Assembly: GCA_003485825.1 (NCBI GenBank)
Contig: DNHN01000082.1
Span: forward strand, 1 to 5,860
Source: Bacteroidota bacterium
GTDB lineage: Bacteria > Bacteroidota > Bacteroidia > NS11-12g > UBA9320
Reading direction: 5' to 3'
DNA: 5,860 bases
In this document: positions 1 through 5,814 of the stretch, piece after piece
How positions within the stretch are numbered: the first letter of the stretch is position 1
Layout of the letters: every line of letters starts with the position of its first letter
The notes under the pieces: generated by a model
Told to the model about the DNA's origin: nothing
The model's database searches: none
What the model saw: only the letters and a program-made list of their open reading frames with translations
Position numbers and translations under genes: made by a program

Positions 1-669
1 CATAGCCTCAGGCTTACCTTCTTGCTCTGCTATTTCTCTTCCTATTTGAAGTTCTTTTGCTTTTACTTCTTCAGAAACGGCATCTTCATCTACTGCTATG
101 GGATTCATCGCAGCTATTTGCATAGCTAGTGATCTACCTGCTTCTAATGCAGTTTCGTCTGCTGAGTTTAGTGCTACTAGTACACCTATACGATTTGCAC
201 CGTGGTTATACGCAGCTACTCCCTCAGAATAAACAAGAGCATAATTAGATATTTCTATCTTTTCACCGATTACAGCTGTTTTATCTATACATACCTCACC
301 TAGGGTTTTTCCATCCCAAGCAGTAGCAAGTAAAGCATCTTTGTCAGCTACTTTGTTTTCTAATGCGTAATCAGCGATGCTGTTTGCAAAAGTGACAAAG
401 TCTTTATTGATAGCTACGAAATCAGTTTCGCAATTTACCTCTACTACTATACCGTAGGTGTTGTCAGCAGAAGCTTTTGCTATAGATAACCCTTCTGCGG
501 CTTCTCTATCGGCTCTTTTAGCGGCTTTGGCAGCTCCTTTTTTTCTAAGGATGTCTACTGCTCCGTCTATATCTCCGTCAGATTCTTGCAAAGCTTTTTT
601 GCAATCCATCATACCGGCACCTGTCATTTGTCTGAGCTTATTTACTACAGACGCTGTGATAGTTGTCAT
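1..669 (-). CDS. tsf: Translation elongation factor Ts (3' end cut by window)
   Basis: EF-Ts is the cytoplasmic guanine-nucleotide exchange factor that regenerates EF-Tu-GTP during elongation. The visible part is the first 223 residues, read from the ATG at 669-667 (MTTITASVVNKLR). The N-terminal UBA-like domain carries the family signature TGAGMMDCKKAL at residues 16-27. The core domain has CETDFVA at 80-86, including the D83-F84 pair that in E. coli EF-Ts (TDF motif) intrudes near the Mg site of EF-Tu. The residue after this motif is Ile87, where Arg or Lys is usual. The reading frame is open to base 1, so the stop lies outside the window; Bacteroidota EF-Ts is about 270-280 residues, so roughly 50 are missing. 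It is the last visible gene of rplM-rpsI-rpsB-tsf, 54 bp after rpsB. That gap holds no TAnnTTTG element, so transcription from the rplM promoter is the simplest reading. Confidence 0.97.
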   Translation of the reverse strand, partial: MTTITASVVNKLRQMTGAGMMDCKKALQESDGDIDGAVDILRKKGAAKAAKRADREAAEGLSIAKASADNTYGIVVEVNCETDFVAINKDFVTFANSIADYALENKVADKDALLATAWDGKTLGEVCIDKTAVIGEKIEISNYALVYSEGVAAYNHGANRIGVLVALNSADETALEAGRSLAMQIAAMNPIAVDEDAVSEEVKAKELQIGREIAEQEGKPEAM

Positions 670-723
670 TATTCTATTAATTATAAAATGTGTTGTTGTA
701 TTAAATTAACTGTTAGAAAGCGA

Positions 724-1518
724 TTAAGCCTCTTCTGTTTTAGCAGCAGCATCGGCAGTAGCTTTTGCTGCCTTCGCTTCTTCTGCTTTTAATTCAGCTT
801 CGTCACTATCTTTCTTTGCTTGCTCTTTTTTCTGAGCTCTTTCTTGTAGACCTGCAGCTATTGCATCGGTTACTTCAGAGATAAGAATATTTAAAGACTT
901 CGCAGAGTCATCGTTTCCTGGAATAGCGTAATCTACTTTCGTAGGATCAGAGTTAGTATCTACGATAGCAAAGATAGGTATGTTCAGCTTTTGAGCTTCT
1001 TTTACCGCAATGTGCTCACGCTTTACATCTACTACGAAAAGTGCTGCTGGTATTCTGTTTAACTCCTCAATACCACCAAGTACTCTTTGAAGCTTCTCTT
1101 GCTCACGAGTCTTCATCAAACGCTCCTTCTTGTTCATGTTATCGAAGGTTCCATCGGTTTTCATTTTTTCGATGGCTTGCATTTTCTTGATAGACTTACG
1201 CACTGTAGCAAAGTTAGTAAGCATACCCCCTAACCATCTCTGGCTTACGTAAGGCATATTTACTTTCTTAGCATTTTCTTCTAAGATATCTTTAGCTTGC
1301 TTTTTAGTAGCTACGAACATCACCTTACGGCCTGTGCGAGCTATGTTAGCGATTGCACTTTTAGCATCCTCTAACTTAGCAGAAGTTTTGTTAAGATCTA
1401 TTATATGGATCCCGTTTTGCTCCATAAAGATATATGGTGCCATTTTAGGATTCCACTTACTAGTAAGGTGACCAAAGTGTACACCTGCTTCTAATAATTT
1501 TTCTGTACTTACTGCCAT
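724..1518 (-). CDS. rpsB: Small ribosomal subunit protein uS2 (S2)
   Basis: S2 is a 30S subunit protein that binds late in assembly at the head-body junction and helps S1 recruitment in organisms that use S1. The 264-residue product starts [17 protein letters not shown], matching the first S2 signature (residues 8-18). The second signature is visible as [14 protein letters not shown] followed by E174 and [14 protein letters not shown] (residues 157-192). A coiled-coil-like charged segment (about 103-155) is the usual S2 protrusion. From about residue 225 the protein ends in a low-complexity Ala/Lys/Glu tail of about 40 residues, which makes it longer than the 241-residue E. coli protein. Such tails are common in Bacteroidota S2. 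The ATG is 4 bp after the rpsI stop, so the two are almost certainly cotranscribed and may be translationally coupled. The stop is TAA. Confidence 0.98.
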   Translation of the reverse strand: MAVSTEKLLEAGVHFGHLTSKWNPKMAPYIFMEQNGIHIIDLNKTSAKLEDAKSAIANIARTGRKVMFVATKKQAKDILEENAKKVNMPYVSQRWLGGMLTNFATVRKSIKKMQAIEKMKTDGTFDNMNKKERLMKTREQEKLQRVLGGIEELNRIPAALFVVDVKREHIAVKEAQKLNIPIFAIVDTNSDPTKVDYAIPGNDDSAKSLNILISEVTDAIAAGLQERAQKKEQAKKDSDEAELKAEEAKAAKATADAAAKTEEA

Positions 1519-1522
1519 AATA

Positions 1523-1909
1523 TTAACGCTTGCTAAATTGTGTTTTCTTTCTTGCTTTTGGTTGACCTGGTTTCTTACGCTCTACAGAACGAGAATCTCT
1601 AGTCATCAGACCTTGTGCTCTCAGGGCAGGTTTTAGATCAGCATCCATTTCTACCAATGCTCTTGCTATAGCAAGTTTGATAGCGTCTGCTTGACCAGTA
1701 GTACCACCACCGTCTACATTTACCTTTATGTCAAATTTACCTTCTAACTCACATACAGTAAGCGGTAAATTAACATAGTACCTTGACTCTGGAGAAGCAA
1801 AGTACTTTTCTAACGGTCTGTCATTCACCGTAATAGTACCTTTACCTTCACTCATGTATACACGAGCTACTGATGCTTTTCTTCTCCCAATTGTATTTAT
1901 AACGTCCAT
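1523..1909 (-). CDS. rpsI: Small ribosomal subunit protein uS9 (S9)
   Basis: S9 is a 30S head protein whose C-terminal tail reaches the P-site tRNA anticodon stem-loop. The 128-residue product has normal family length. It opens with [15 protein letters not shown] and contains the S9 signature [19 protein letters not shown] at residues 67-85. It ends in a very basic tail ([12 protein letters not shown]..., then SKR with terminal Arg128), the tRNA-contacting end conserved in bacteria. The ATG at 1909-1907 lies 7 bp after the rplM stop and the TAA stop is 4 bp before rpsB. Pairing of rplM with rpsI is nearly universal in bacteria; the direct extension into rpsB-tsf is typical of Bacteroidota. 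No Shine-Dalgarno sequence is visible before the start. Confidence 0.98.
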   Translation of the reverse strand: MDVINTIGRRKASVARVYMSEGKGTITVNDRPLEKYFASPESRYYVNLPLTVCELEGKFDIKVNVDGGGTTGQADAIKLAIARALVEMDADLKPALRAQGLMTRDSRSVERKKPGQPKARKKTQFSKR

Positions 1910-1916
1910 ATAATTA

Positions 1917-2360
1917 TTAAATCTCTACTTTGGTTGGCTTTTGAGCCGCGTGTGGATGCTCACTACCTACATATACATTCATATTTGTAAATAATTTACG
2001 TCCTAATCTATTTTTAGGTAACATACCTCTTACACCTCGTTCTACAAGATCTTTTGGTTTTCTGATTAGCATTTCTTTTGCTAATGTTACTCTTCTACCG
2101 CCTGGATACCCACTGAAGTTTTGATACTCCTTGGTGTCCATTTTATTACCTGATAAGGTAACCTTTTCAGCGTTGATCACTATGACATTGTCACCACAAT
2201 CCACGTGTGGAGTGTAGTTAGTCTTGTTTTTGCCTCTTAGTATTTTGGCAACTTCAGAACAAAAACGACCTAGCGTCTTTCCTTCAGCATCAACTATAAC
2301 CCACTGTTTGTCAACAGTCTTGCTATTAGCTGATATGGTTTTGTATGATAATGTATCCAC
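1917..2360 (-). CDS. rplM: Large ribosomal subunit protein uL13 (L13), GTG start
   Basis: L13 is an early-assembling 50S protein that binds 23S rRNA. The 147-residue product has the expected length. Recognisable pieces are VDAEGKTLGR (23-32), the conserved PHVDCGDNVIVINAEKV block (51-67), YPGG (85-88) and the L13 signature VRGMLPKNRLGR (110-121), ending in HPHAAQKP. The start is a GTG at 2360-2358: the residues from it read MDTLSYKTISA, the usual L13 N-terminus in Bacteroidota, and the next in-frame Met is residue 74, too late. It is the first gene of the ribosomal operon, with a candidate promoter 33 nt upstream. The stop TAA is followed at once by a second in-frame TAA, and rpsI begins after 7 bp. 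No Shine-Dalgarno sequence is visible; the leader before the GTG is A/T-rich. Confidence 0.98.
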   Translation of the reverse strand: MDTLSYKTISANSKTVDKQWVIVDAEGKTLGRFCSEVAKILRGKNKTNYTPHVDCGDNVIVINAEKVTLSGNKMDTKEYQNFSGYPGGRRVTLAKEMLIRKPKDLVERGVRGMLPKNRLGRKLFTNMNVYVGSEHPHAAQKPTKVEI

Positions 2361-2392
2361 AATTAAACTTTTTTATTCTTAAAAATCGGGCT

Positions 2393-2410
2393 GCAAAAGT
2401 AGCACTTTGC
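2393..2410. repeat. Imperfect inverted repeat over the rplM -7 element
   Basis: The plus-strand sequence GCAAAAGTAGCACTTTGC consists of arms GCAAAAGT and ACTTTGC around AGC. The arms are complementary except for one extra A in the left arm; AAAGT/ACTTT is the perfect core. It overlaps the -7 element of the rplM promoter exactly. It could be an operator-like site or simply chance in a short AT-rich motif. No regulator can be named. Confidence 0.3.
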
Positions 2411-2428
2411 TATATATATTCAAGCAAA
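2394..2428 (-). promoter_or_regulatory. Candidate promoter of the rplM-rpsI-rpsB-tsf operon
   Basis: On the minus strand TACTTTTG (2401-2394) matches the Bacteroidota -7 consensus TAnnTTTG exactly and continues as TTTGCA. A -33 candidate is TTTG (2428-2425, 23 bp spacer) or TTG (2423-2421, 19 bp spacer), with an AT-rich spacer (TATATATA). Transcription would begin a few bases after 2394, giving a short leader of about 25-30 nt before the GTG of rplM. This is inferred from the motif only. Confidence 0.72.
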
Positions 2429-2478
2429 AGCGAGAAAAAAAATAGATGTGGAAAAGGTGAATGGGAATTAGCCATTTA

Positions 2479-2973
2479 TTACACGTGCTTTTGCCAGTAT
2501 TCTACATCTACCCATTGCTCCATTTTATATCCCACCTTATCAAATCGTCCGATTTTTTTAAAACCGAGTTTTTCGTGCAATTTGATGCTTGCTTCGTTGG
2601 GGATGGTTATGCACGCGATTGCGTTTACTACCTCAAAAAGTGCGAGGGATGATAGAAGGGCATTATAAAGTCTTTGACCTAAACCTTTGCCTTCGTGATC
2701 AGGATGAATGTATATGGTAGTTTCGGCACTATGCTTATACGCAGTCTTAGCTTTCCATGCTGCAGCGTAAGCATAACCTAAAACGCTATCTCCAGTGTGC
2801 ATTACGAGCACCGGGTAGTTTTTTTGGAGGGAAAGGATCTTGTCAGATAATTGAGATACGGTGTAAGGTTCTTCGTCAAAGGTGATAAGCGTATTTTTAA
2901 TATAGTGGTTATATATATCCACTATCTGACTGAGGTCATCTTGCGTAGCTTCTCGTATATACGTGTTCTGCAT
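2479..2973 (-). CDS. GNAT N-acetyltransferase, phosphinothricin/MnaT-like
   Basis: This is a 164-residue acetyl-CoA-dependent N-acyltransferase of the GNAT fold, predicted cytoplasmic. The acetyl-CoA-binding motif A is IHPDHEGKGLG at residues 89-99 (pattern Q/R-x-x-G-x-G/A). The upstream segment IYNHYI..T..TFDEEP (20-36) and the C-terminal pattern LHEKLGFKKIG....VGYKMEQW.DVEYWQ are those of the phosphinothricin acetyltransferase / E. coli MnaT (YncA) group, which acetylates L-methionine sulfoximine, its sulfone or related amino acids. Glu84 sits where the group has a conserved acidic residue. Length is normal for the family. The ATG at 2973-2971 is 15 bp after the ferredoxin stop, suggesting cotranscription. 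Family membership is clear; the actual substrate is not, because homologues are widespread in bacteria with no herbicide-resistance role. A symbol such as pat would overstate it. Confidence 0.88.
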   Translation of the reverse strand: MQNTYIREATQDDLSQIVDIYNHYIKNTLITFDEEPYTVSQLSDKILSLQKNYPVLVMHTGDSVLGYAYAAAWKAKTAYKHSAETTIYIHPDHEGKGLGQRLYNALLSSLALFEVVNAIACITIPNEASIKLHEKLGFKKIGRFDKVGYKMEQWVDVEYWQKHV

Positions 2974-2988
2974 CGGGTATTAGTTTTG

Positions 2989-3321
2989 TTATTCGCCAGT
3001 CAGTTCTCCCATCTGTATGGCTAATCCATCCAGTGCAGCAGATACAGGTAGTTGACACATGAGTCTACTTCCTTCCACGTCCAGTACAAAAGCTTCATCC
3101 AACATGGCTTCTTCGTCTTCACTCATTTCGGGTAATTTGTGATCGCTTTTTACGATGCAATTGCACGTAGCACACATAGCCATACCTCCGCAGGTAGCTT
3201 TTATAGGGAGCTCGTTTGCACGTATAGCTTCCATTACATTGAAGCCCATATCGATAGGAGCTTGTATATCGTGAGTCTTACCTTCCAGGTCCGTCACGTG
3301 TATGGTTATCATATCTTCCAC
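2989..3321 (-). CDS. [2Fe-2S] ferredoxin, adrenodoxin/Isc type
   Basis: This is a small soluble one-electron carrier with a plant/vertebrate-type [2Fe-2S] cluster. The cluster ligands are Cys44, Cys50, Cys53 and Cys89, in the spacing C-x5-C-x2-C-x35-C within TCGGMAMCATC and SRLMCQLP. This is the adrenodoxin/putidaredoxin/Isc-Fdx arrangement. An extra Cys55 lies two residues after the third ligand. The acidic stretch LPEMSEDEEAMLDEA (63-77) corresponds to the partner-docking acidic helix of adrenodoxin-type proteins. The start is uncertain: the GTG at 3321-3319 gives 110 residues (MEDMITIHV), whereas the ATG at 3312-3310 would give 107 (MITIHV). Homologues beginning M-x-D-I favour the GTG. A promoter-like element lies just upstream, and the acetyltransferase gene follows after 15 bp. 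No isc or suf genes are in view, so its redox partner is unknown. Confidence 0.93.
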   Translation of the reverse strand: MEDMITIHVTDLEGKTHDIQAPIDMGFNVMEAIRANELPIKATCGGMAMCATCNCIVKSDHKLPEMSEDEEAMLDEAFVLDVEGSRLMCQLPVSAALDGLAIQMGELTGE

Positions 3322-3326
3322 GGGTG

Positions 3327-3358
3327 CAAATTAAGTCTAAGAATAAGTTTAAGTCAAA
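3327..3358 (-). promoter_or_regulatory. Candidate promoter of the ferredoxin-GNAT pair
   Basis: On the minus strand TTAATTTG (3334-3327) differs by one base from the Bacteroidota -7 consensus TAnnTTTG and continues as TTTGCA, as at rplM. TTTG at 3358-3355 is a -33 candidate with a 20 bp spacer, within the accepted range. The -7 box ends 5 nt before the GTG and 14 nt before the ATG of the ferredoxin gene, so the transcript would be leaderless from the GTG or have about a 9 nt leader to the ATG. This is motif evidence only. Confidence 0.5.
3332..3355. repeat. Four tandem TAAGnn hexamers in the ferredoxin promoter spacer
   Basis: The plus strand reads TAAGTC-TAAGAA-TAAGTT-TAAGTC, with TAAG recurring exactly every 6 bp at 3332, 3338, 3344 and 3350. 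A degenerate fifth unit, AAAGTT, follows at 3356. The outer copies extend to an identical TTAAGTC 7-mer at 3331-3337 and 3349-3355. The array occupies almost the whole spacer between the -33 and -7 candidates. It may be a binding site made of short phased half-sites, or a small degenerate microsatellite. Confidence 0.6.
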
Positions 3359-3385
3359 GTTTATCTATACCTGACTAAGTTCTCT

Positions 3386-3853
3386 TTACTGATTTAGAAT
3401 CAATAGGGGTAACTGCTTTTTTGAATAAATAGAGTCATTAATAATTACCGAAATGAAATCGTAGTCCGCACATATGCCACAACAGCCTCCATCGCCTTGA
3501 GGTGTTACGTTCCTATATTTTATACTGTGAATTATTAGGCTATCCTGATTAGGAATAATAACGTAGCCTGTGTCAACTCCTGCTTCCTCACCTCTAGTAG
3601 GATCTATGTTGAGGTCATCAGAGCTTATCGAGGGATAAGAAATTAGGCGTCTTTCAGTTTCTGGGCCTTTATACGTTATTGAGTCTAGTTGATTCTGAGA
3701 GAAACTATTCAGCCCGTCTGTTTTAAAAGTTAGTAAAGGCATTCCAAATACAACAGGACACGGAGCACAAACTACGTCATTGCACCCCAAAAAGCGACAA
3801 GATGAATTGGTGAATAATAGTACAGATAGAAAAATGTAAACGCTAAATTTCAT
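3386..3853 (-). CDS. Cysteine-rich predicted lipoprotein, unknown function
   Basis: The 155-residue product begins with a short signal peptide: Lys2, a hydrophobic core (YIFLSVLLF, residues 6-14), then TNSSC. Cys19 is the likely lipidated residue; the site departs from the strict lipobox (Asn at -3) but Bacteroidota sites are relaxed. The mature part contains Cys24, Cys29 and Cys32 (C-x4-C-x2-C, followed by Pro33) and later C124-C125-x2-C128 in a Gly-rich turn (GDGGCCGIC). Six cysteines beyond the anchor suggest disulfides or metal binding in the periplasm or at the outer membrane. No Asp-rich export signal after the Cys is evident. The remainder looks beta-rich (GYVIIPNQDSLIIHSI, DFISVIIND). 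I do not recognise a named family, though it resembles the many small lineage-specific Bacteroidota lipoproteins with an N-terminal C-x(n)-C-x-x-P segment. The ATG is 18 bp after murQ, so cotranscription is plausible. Confidence 0.75.
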   Translation of the reverse strand: MKFSVYIFLSVLLFTNSSCRFLGCNDVVCAPCPVVFGMPLLTFKTDGLNSFSQNQLDSITYKGPETERRLISYPSISSDDLNIDPTRGEEAGVDTGYVIIPNQDSLIIHSIKYRNVTPQGDGGCCGICADYDFISVIINDSIYSKKQLPLLILNQ

Positions 3854-3871
3854 AACTCAAAGATGCAACTT

Positions 3872-4678
3872 CTACCACCTACCTGCGGCCGCTACAGCAC
3901 TCCTTACACTGCCATGTTTCAAGAGCAAATCTTTAGCCGTATACTCGTCTAGCCCCGTCTGCTCCATAATCATTCGTGTGCCACGGATTACTAGCTTTTT
4001 ATTGCTGAGCTGCATATCTACCATACTATTGCCTTGCACATGGCCTAGTTTTATCATCAGACTGGTGCTAATCATGTTGAGTATCAGTTTTTGTGCAGTG
4101 CCACTTTTCATGCGGGTGCTACCCGTTACATATTCCGGCCCCACGACTACCTCTATTTTGTGGTCTGCTATATCGCCTATTTTACTTTCAGTATTGCACG
4201 CTATTGCCCCGCACGCAACGCCATTGACTTTGCACTGTTCTAATGCGCCTAGTACATATGGTGCTCCTCCACTGGCACTTATGCCTATTACAAAATCCCG
4301 TTTGCTAATGCTGTGCTCTTGCAAATCATACCATCCTTGAAGTGGATCGTCTTCGGCATTTTCCACCGCCACACGTATGGCAGGATCTCCTCCTGCTATT
4401 ATGCCCACTACCAGTCCTTGAGGTACTCCGTATGTAGGAGGGCATTCGCTAGCATCTACTATTCCCAGTCTTCCGCTGGTGCCGCTACCTAGATAAAATA
4501 GTCTGCCTCCATTGAGCATTTTTACATAAGCCGCATCTATAAGAGCTTGTATACTATCCAGTTCTTTTTCTATGGCGAGTGGAACCGTCTTATCTTCTTG
4601 GTTCATCCCTTGCAGGAGTTCTAAAGTAGATTTTTGTTCTAGGTCGTCGTGGTTTGATGATGATTCTGTGGTGAGCAT
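3872..4678 (-). CDS. murQ: N-acetylmuramic acid 6-phosphate etherase
   Basis: MurQ cleaves the D-lactyl ether of MurNAc-6-phosphate to give GlcNAc-6-phosphate and D-lactate, a cytoplasmic step of peptidoglycan amino-sugar recycling. The 268-residue product has the SIS sugar-phosphate fold. EDKTVPLA (28-35) and the phosphosugar loop GSGTSGRLG (64-72) lead into DASECPPTYGVPQGLVVG. By direct alignment with E. coli MurQ, Glu78 and Glu109 (in AVENAED) correspond to its catalytic Glu83 and Glu114. VTGSTRMKSGTAQKL and NSMVDMQLSNKKL are also conserved. It lacks the C-terminal helical extension of the roughly 300-residue proteobacterial enzymes; short forms are usual in Bacteroidota. One oddity is ASGGAPYV (134-141) where ASGRTPYV or ASGTTPYV is typical. 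It starts 7 bp after the ATPase gene and ends with TAG, the only non-TAA stop seen here. No anmK, murP or nagB gene is in view. Confidence 0.96.
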   Translation of the reverse strand: MLTTESSSNHDDLEQKSTLELLQGMNQEDKTVPLAIEKELDSIQALIDAAYVKMLNGGRLFYLGSGTSGRLGIVDASECPPTYGVPQGLVVGIIAGGDPAIRVAVENAEDDPLQGWYDLQEHSISKRDFVIGISASGGAPYVLGALEQCKVNGVACGAIACNTESKIGDIADHKIEVVVGPEYVTGSTRMKSGTAQKLILNMISTSLMIKLGHVQGNSMVDMQLSNKKLVIRGTRMIMEQTGLDEYTAKDLLLKHGSVRSAVAAAGRW

Positions 4679-4685
4679 GGTGTTA

Positions 4686-5810
4686 TTATAAAACGAAGTC
4701 TAGGTGATTATTGCTGTTTACTGTAGTCGTGTTTTTTACGTCATAAGCCTTTGTAAATGACGCTGGAAATTTAGGCTTCTTGTTTGGATTGTACTTGAAT
4801 TCGAATGCCTCTATTTTGGCATTGTACTCTTCTATGTAATCTATTTCTTGCTGTGCGTGTGTTCGCCAGAAGTATGTATTGCAATCATAACTGTGATTTT
4901 GGTTCCTTTTTTGTCGCTCACTTACCAGGTAGTTTTCCCACAGGGCTCCTATGTCATTTCTGTATTCTATGGATTGAAACTGACGTATAACAGCATTCCG
5001 TATCCCATTGTCAAAGAAGTAGAATTTCTTACTTTTTTTTATTTCATTCCTCAGGTTTCGGCTGAGAGAACGTAGTTCAAATATGATAAAGGCTTTCTTG
5101 AGCAAATCGAGATATCGCTCCGTAGTGTGAAAATCTATACTGGCTTGTTGTGAGAGTTCGCTGATAGATACTTCACTACCTACCTGAAATGCTAAAGACT
5201 GTACCAGTTTCTCGAGGGCAGCAGGTTTTTTTATATTATCTAGAGACAGGATATCTTTGTATAATAGGCTGTTGGTTATCACTGTGAGCAGCTCTTCTTC
5301 ACTTCCGGGTGAGGTCACTATCTCTGGATAGTAGCCGTAGATGAGTCTATGAGATAGCAGGCGTTGCTCTTCTCGCTGAGAAGTATCGCTTATTAATTCG
5401 GATGTGCTCATAGGATATACTTGATACTCCCACTTCCTGCCAGTGAGTGGTTCATTTATCTCGTTAGCTAATTCAAAAGAAGAAGAACCTGTGGCTATGA
5501 CTTGAAGGTCTTTGAGCTGATCAGTTAGCAGCTTAAGGGTGATTCCTATGTTCTTAATTCTTTGGGCTTCGTCTATGATAACGAGTTTATTTTGGCCTAT
5601 GAGTCTTCTCAGCTCTGTAGAAGACACCTCCGTTAGCGATTTGCGGTCATCTGGTTCGTCTCCATTAAAAAACTCCACGGGGATGTTACTTTGAGATGCG
5701 ATATGCTGGAGCAATGTAGTTTTTCCTACTTGCCTAGAGCCATAAAGAATAATGACCTTTCCGTCACCCAGTCGATCTAGTATTTTTTGAGAAATAGTAC
5801 GACTTATCAT
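4686..5810 (-). CDS. AAA+ ATPase with DUF4143 (PD-(D/E)XK-like) C-terminal domain
   Basis: The 374-residue protein has the two-part layout of the AAA_14-DUF4143 family. The N-terminal ATPase has Walker A GSRQVGKTT (24-32), Walker B LVIIDEAQR (76-84), a sensor-1-like ATGSSSF (106-112), then LTGR and YPMSTSE (132-138) and YGYYPEIV (158-165), all family hallmarks. A winged-helix-like segment (about 200-247, EVSISELSQQASI.....ERYLDLL) links to the C-terminal domain, where E292 (LWENYL), D324 (EIDYIEE) and E337-x-K339 (EAFEFKYN) reproduce the E...D...E-x-K pattern of a PD-(D/E)XK nuclease-like fold. Both halves look intact, so it may hydrolyse ATP and possibly act on nucleic acid. The family is widespread and functionally uncharacterised; no substrate can be named. 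The ATG at 5810-5808 is the only sensible start, since the next in-frame Met is residue 134. A -7-like element ends 4 nt before it. murQ follows after 7 bp. Confidence 0.9.
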   Translation of the reverse strand: MISRTISQKILDRLGDGKVIILYGSRQVGKTTLLQHIASQSNIPVEFFNGDEPDDRKSLTEVSSTELRRLIGQNKLVIIDEAQRIKNIGITLKLLTDQLKDLQVIATGSSSFELANEINEPLTGRKWEYQVYPMSTSELISDTSQREEQRLLSHRLIYGYYPEIVTSPGSEEELLTVITNSLLYKDILSLDNIKKPAALEKLVQSLAFQVGSEVSISELSQQASIDFHTTERYLDLLKKAFIIFELRSLSRNLRNEIKKSKKFYFFDNGIRNAVIRQFQSIEYRNDIGALWENYLVSERQKRNQNHSYDCNTYFWRTHAQQEIDYIEEYNAKIEAFEFKYNPNKKPKFPASFTKAYDVKNTTTVNSNNHLDFVL

Positions 5811-5814
5811 GATG

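Noticed and set aside
670..723. Separate tsf promoter in the 54 bp rpsB-tsf gap
   Set aside because: The gap is AT-rich but has no TTTG-containing -7 element; TATAAT-like bases there are not the signal of this phylum.
458..792. Plus-strand frames opposite tsf and rpsB (458-709 and 586-792)
   Set aside because: They are antisense to conserved translation genes, with Ala/Ser- or Cys/Phe-rich translations and no support.
2460..2476. Possible terminator hairpin AATGG-(7 nt)-CCATT right after the GNAT stop
   Set aside because: The stem is only 5 bp with three A-T pairs, and the T-run on the minus strand starts some 20 bases later instead of directly after the stem. Not convincing as an intrinsic terminator.
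2345..2668. 107-codon plus-strand frame crossing the rplM promoter, and the shorter frame at 2461-2652
   Set aside because: They overlap the rplM 5' end, its promoter and the GNAT gene in antisense. The translations look like reversed coding sequence, not a protein family.
2479..2973. Calling the acetyltransferase a herbicide (phosphinothricin) resistance gene
   Set aside because: The sequence fits the broad PAT/MnaT family, but substrate cannot be assigned from motifs, and chromosomal homologues are common without resistance roles.
3859..3866. CATCTTTG on the minus strand before the lipoprotein gene as another -7 element
   Set aside because: It has a mismatch at the first base, lacks the CA that follows the other boxes, and has no TTTG or TTG at a suitable distance upstream. 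The 18 bp gap to murQ makes readthrough simpler.
3978..4340. 120-codon plus-strand open frame opposite murQ
   Set aside because: It is fully antisense to a well-conserved enzyme gene, has a low-complexity translation with no domain, and no start signals. It is a shadow of murQ codon use.
5033..5041. Run of eight A (minus strand) inside the ATPase gene as a phase-variation tract
   Set aside because: It encodes an ordinary Ile-Lys-Lys stretch, the frame is intact on both sides, and runs of this length are common in AT-rich genes. There is no other sign of a contingency locus.
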